From contig JAJRRE010000090.1 of NCBI GenBank assembly GCA_024279745.1, positions 1 through 6,213 of the forward strand: a DNA stretch of 6,213 bases, written 5' to 3'. Of the stretch, positions 5,184-6,213 are shown in pieces. Within the stretch, counting starts at the first letter, position 1. Each line of letters opens with the position of its first letter. The notes under the pieces were generated by a model. That model was not told where the DNA came from, ran no database searches, and saw only the letters and a list, made by a program, of their open reading frames with translations. Source of the stretch: Alphaproteobacteria bacterium (GTDB lineage Bacteria; Pseudomonadota; Alphaproteobacteria; Rhizobiales; Hyphomicrobiaceae). The position numbers were made by a program, and so were the translations under genes.

Positions 5184-5235
5184 CCGCGTCAGCCTGAGGC
5201 TGACGCGGGAAGACCCGCAGCGCATATACGGCTGC
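5184..5235 (+). promoter_or_regulatory. Hairpin-rich leader upstream of trmD
   Basis: CCGCGTCAGCC (5184-5194) and GGCTGACGCGG (5198-5208) form a perfect 11-bp hairpin with a TGA loop. The right arm also overlaps a second possible stem, GCGGG (5205-5209) with CCCGC (5214-5218), and a third follows: GCAGC (5217-5221) with GCTGC (5231-5235). The first two cannot form fully together. No T run follows the strong hairpin, so it is not a classical intrinsic terminator. It may end the transglycosylase transcript, stabilise an mRNA end, or act in the trmD leader. Confidence 0.55.
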
Positions 5236-5286
5236 ATGGCGATCGATCTGTTACTATCCCCAACCCAACACGAGACCATCGACCAT

Positions 5287-5997
5287 ATGTCCGACACCTC
5301 GCCCTGGCGCGCGCATATACTGACACTGTTTCCCGATATGTTTCCCGGGCCCTTAGGTGTGTCACTGGTTGGCACGGCGCTGACCAACAAGATTTGGCAA
5401 TTGGAAACCACTGATCTGCGCGATTTCGGGCGGGGCCCCCACCGGGCGGTAGATGATCGCCCCGCGGGCGGCGGCGCCGGCATGGTAATGCGCGCCGATG
5501 TCCTTGGCCCGGCGATTGATCAGGCCAAATTATCCGCTGCCCCAGACACGCCGCTACTCTATCTGTCGCCGCGCGGCGAACCGCTCACCCAAAAACTCGT
5601 GCATGAACTGGCGGACGGCCCCGGCATGATTGCCCTGGCCGGGCGTTTTGAGGGCGTCGATGAGCGCGTGATCGAGGGCCGGGGACTGCGCGAGATTTCA
5701 ATCGGCGATTACATCTTGTCCGGCGGCGAGCTGGCGGCGATGGTGCTGATGGATGCCATTGTGCGGCTTATGCCCGGCGTTCTGGGTGATCCTACTTCAA
5801 TCATTAATGAAAGCTTCGAACACGGATTGCTTGAGCACCCGCATTATACACGCCCGCGCGAATGGGAGGGGCGCGCCTTGCCCGACGTTCTATTATCAGG
5901 CAATCACAAGAAGATAGCCGATTGGCGGCGCGCGCAGGCGGAACGCTTAACCCAAACTCGCCGCCCCGACATTTGGAACAAAAGTCAAAAAACTTGA
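5287..5997 (+). CDS. trmD: tRNA (guanine-N1)-methyltransferase
   Basis: TrmD methylates N1 of G37 next to the anticodon of certain tRNAs using S-adenosylmethionine, which prevents +1 frameshifting. From ATG 5287 the protein is 236 residues, in the family range. It opens with AHILTLFPDMFPGPLG (9-24), equivalent to the first strand of E. coli TrmD. Then come VDDRPAGGGAGMVMR (55-69), LYLSPRGEPLTQ (91-102), the knot segment LAGRFEGVDERVIE (117-130) and EISIGDYILSGGELA (136-150), and the tRNA-binding C-terminal part GLLEHPHYTRP (180-190) and LLSGNHKKIADWR (202-214). The residue aligned with the catalytic Asp169 of the gamma-proteobacterial enzyme appears to be Glu175 (NESF). The frame is open further upstream (to TTG 5167, with ATG 5236), but those extra residues have no counterpart in the family, and ATG 5236 abuts a hairpin. 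The Shine-Dalgarno of 5287 is weak. rplS follows 187 bases later. Confidence 0.95.
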   Translation: MSDTSPWRAHILTLFPDMFPGPLGVSLVGTALTNKIWQLETTDLRDFGRGPHRAVDDRPAGGGAGMVMRADVLGPAIDQAKLSAAPDTPLLYLSPRGEPLTQKLVHELADGPGMIALAGRFEGVDERVIEGRGLREISIGDYILSGGELAAMVLMDAIVRLMPGVLGDPTSIINESFEHGLLEHPHYTRPREWEGRALPDVLLSGNHKKIADWRRAQAERLTQTRRPDIWNKSQKT

Positions 5998-6184
5998 TCC
6001 CGAGCAGCCGGCGCGCAAAACGGGCTATCCGCCGCAGGGTGAATTTGCAAAACAGGTTATCGACAAATGCGGCCAATTGAGCTAGAAGCGGCCAGCACAA
6101 ATTCCCAAAATGACGGTCTCAACGGCTTGGCGCATGGTATTGGCAAGCTGGGGCGGCTCGTTTTGATCCTTAAGGTCCACTGAA
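5998..6184 (+). promoter_or_regulatory. trmD-rplS intergenic region with rplS ribosome-binding site
   Basis: This 187-bp spacer is long for adjacent genes that are normally co-transcribed. TAAGG (6171-6175), 9 bases before the rplS ATG, is the ribosome-binding site and lies within the palindrome CCTTAAGG (6168-6175). GCTTG (6125-6129) can pair with CAAGC (6144-6148). I see no clear terminator or consensus promoter. An open frame without a start codon (5951-6080) ends in the spacer and is not called a gene. Confidence 0.35.
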
Positions 6185-6213
6185 ATGAACATTATTCAAG
6201 AGCTCGAGCAAGA
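6185..6213 (+). CDS. rplS: 50S ribosomal protein L19, first nine codons (runs off the right edge)
   Basis: Only MNIIQELEQ and part of the next codon are in the window. This opening matches the usual L19 N-terminus in Alphaproteobacteria (MNIIQ-x-LE), and the position just after trmD is the conserved one for rplS. L19 sits at the 30S-50S interface of the ribosome. The ATG at 6185 has TAAGG 9 bases upstream. The identification rests on nine residues plus gene order. Confidence 0.85.

Noticed and set aside
5167..5286. Longer trmD starting at TTG 5167 or ATG 5236
   Set aside because: The added residues have no counterpart in TrmD, cross the leader hairpins, and neither start has a ribosome-binding site.
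5862..6080. 72-codon plus-strand frame overlapping the end of trmD
   Set aside because: It mostly overlaps trmD in another frame, is Arg-rich as GC-rich shadows are, and has no start signal.
6110..6166. 18-codon upstream frame ahead of rplS as a leader peptide
   Set aside because: It has no Shine-Dalgarno and no run of regulatory codons. Such short frames are expected by chance.

Overview
The window looks like ordinary chromosomal DNA of an alphaproteobacterium. The grounds are the trmD-rplS pair, an Omp25/Omp31-type outer-membrane barrel, an MltB-type transglycosylase with a C-terminal peptidoglycan-binding domain, and GC-rich genes separated by AT-richer promoter gaps. I see no phage, transposase, CRISPR array, rRNA or tRNA. 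The genus cannot be read from the sequence.

Layout, left to right. (1) 1-1141 holds a divergent pair: a gene running off the left edge on the minus strand (secreted N-terminus, probably HupE/UreJ-like) and a DUF4198 periplasmic protein on the plus strand. Both are predicted to be cut by signal peptidase so that the mature protein begins with His-Glu, which suggests a shared metal-related role. (2) 1142-1617 has no convincing gene. It holds two tandem copies of a roughly 205-217 bp structured repeat. (3) 1618-2503 is a minus-strand operon: a four-helix DUF2975 membrane protein followed by a 72-residue XRE-type regulator. (4) 2504-2669 is an AT-rich divergent promoter region with a perfect 17-bp palindrome. 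(5) 2670-3437 encodes an outer-membrane beta-barrel protein, followed by an 11-bp stem terminator candidate. (6) 3438-3815 is non-coding and carries a three-unit 24-bp tandem repeat and, just before the next gene, a G-quadruplex motif. (7) 3816-5102 encodes a lytic murein transglycosylase. (8) 5103-5286 is a leader with a perfect 11-bp hairpin and two further possible hairpins. It is followed by trmD (5287-5997) and, after a 187-bp gap, the first nine codons of rplS (6185 to the window end).

How the genes fit together. Region 1 is probably a metal-handling module, and region 3 a regulator/membrane-protein pair. The barrel protein and the transglycosylase are cell-envelope genes. trmD and rplS are the translation end of the widely conserved rpsP-rimM-trmD-rplS cluster, but rimM is not upstream of trmD here. 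Nothing amounts to a clearly new multi-gene system. The most unusual content is non-coding: the tandem structured repeat, the hairpin leader of trmD, the palindrome before the barrel gene, and the G-quadruplex motif at the transglycosylase ribosome-binding region.
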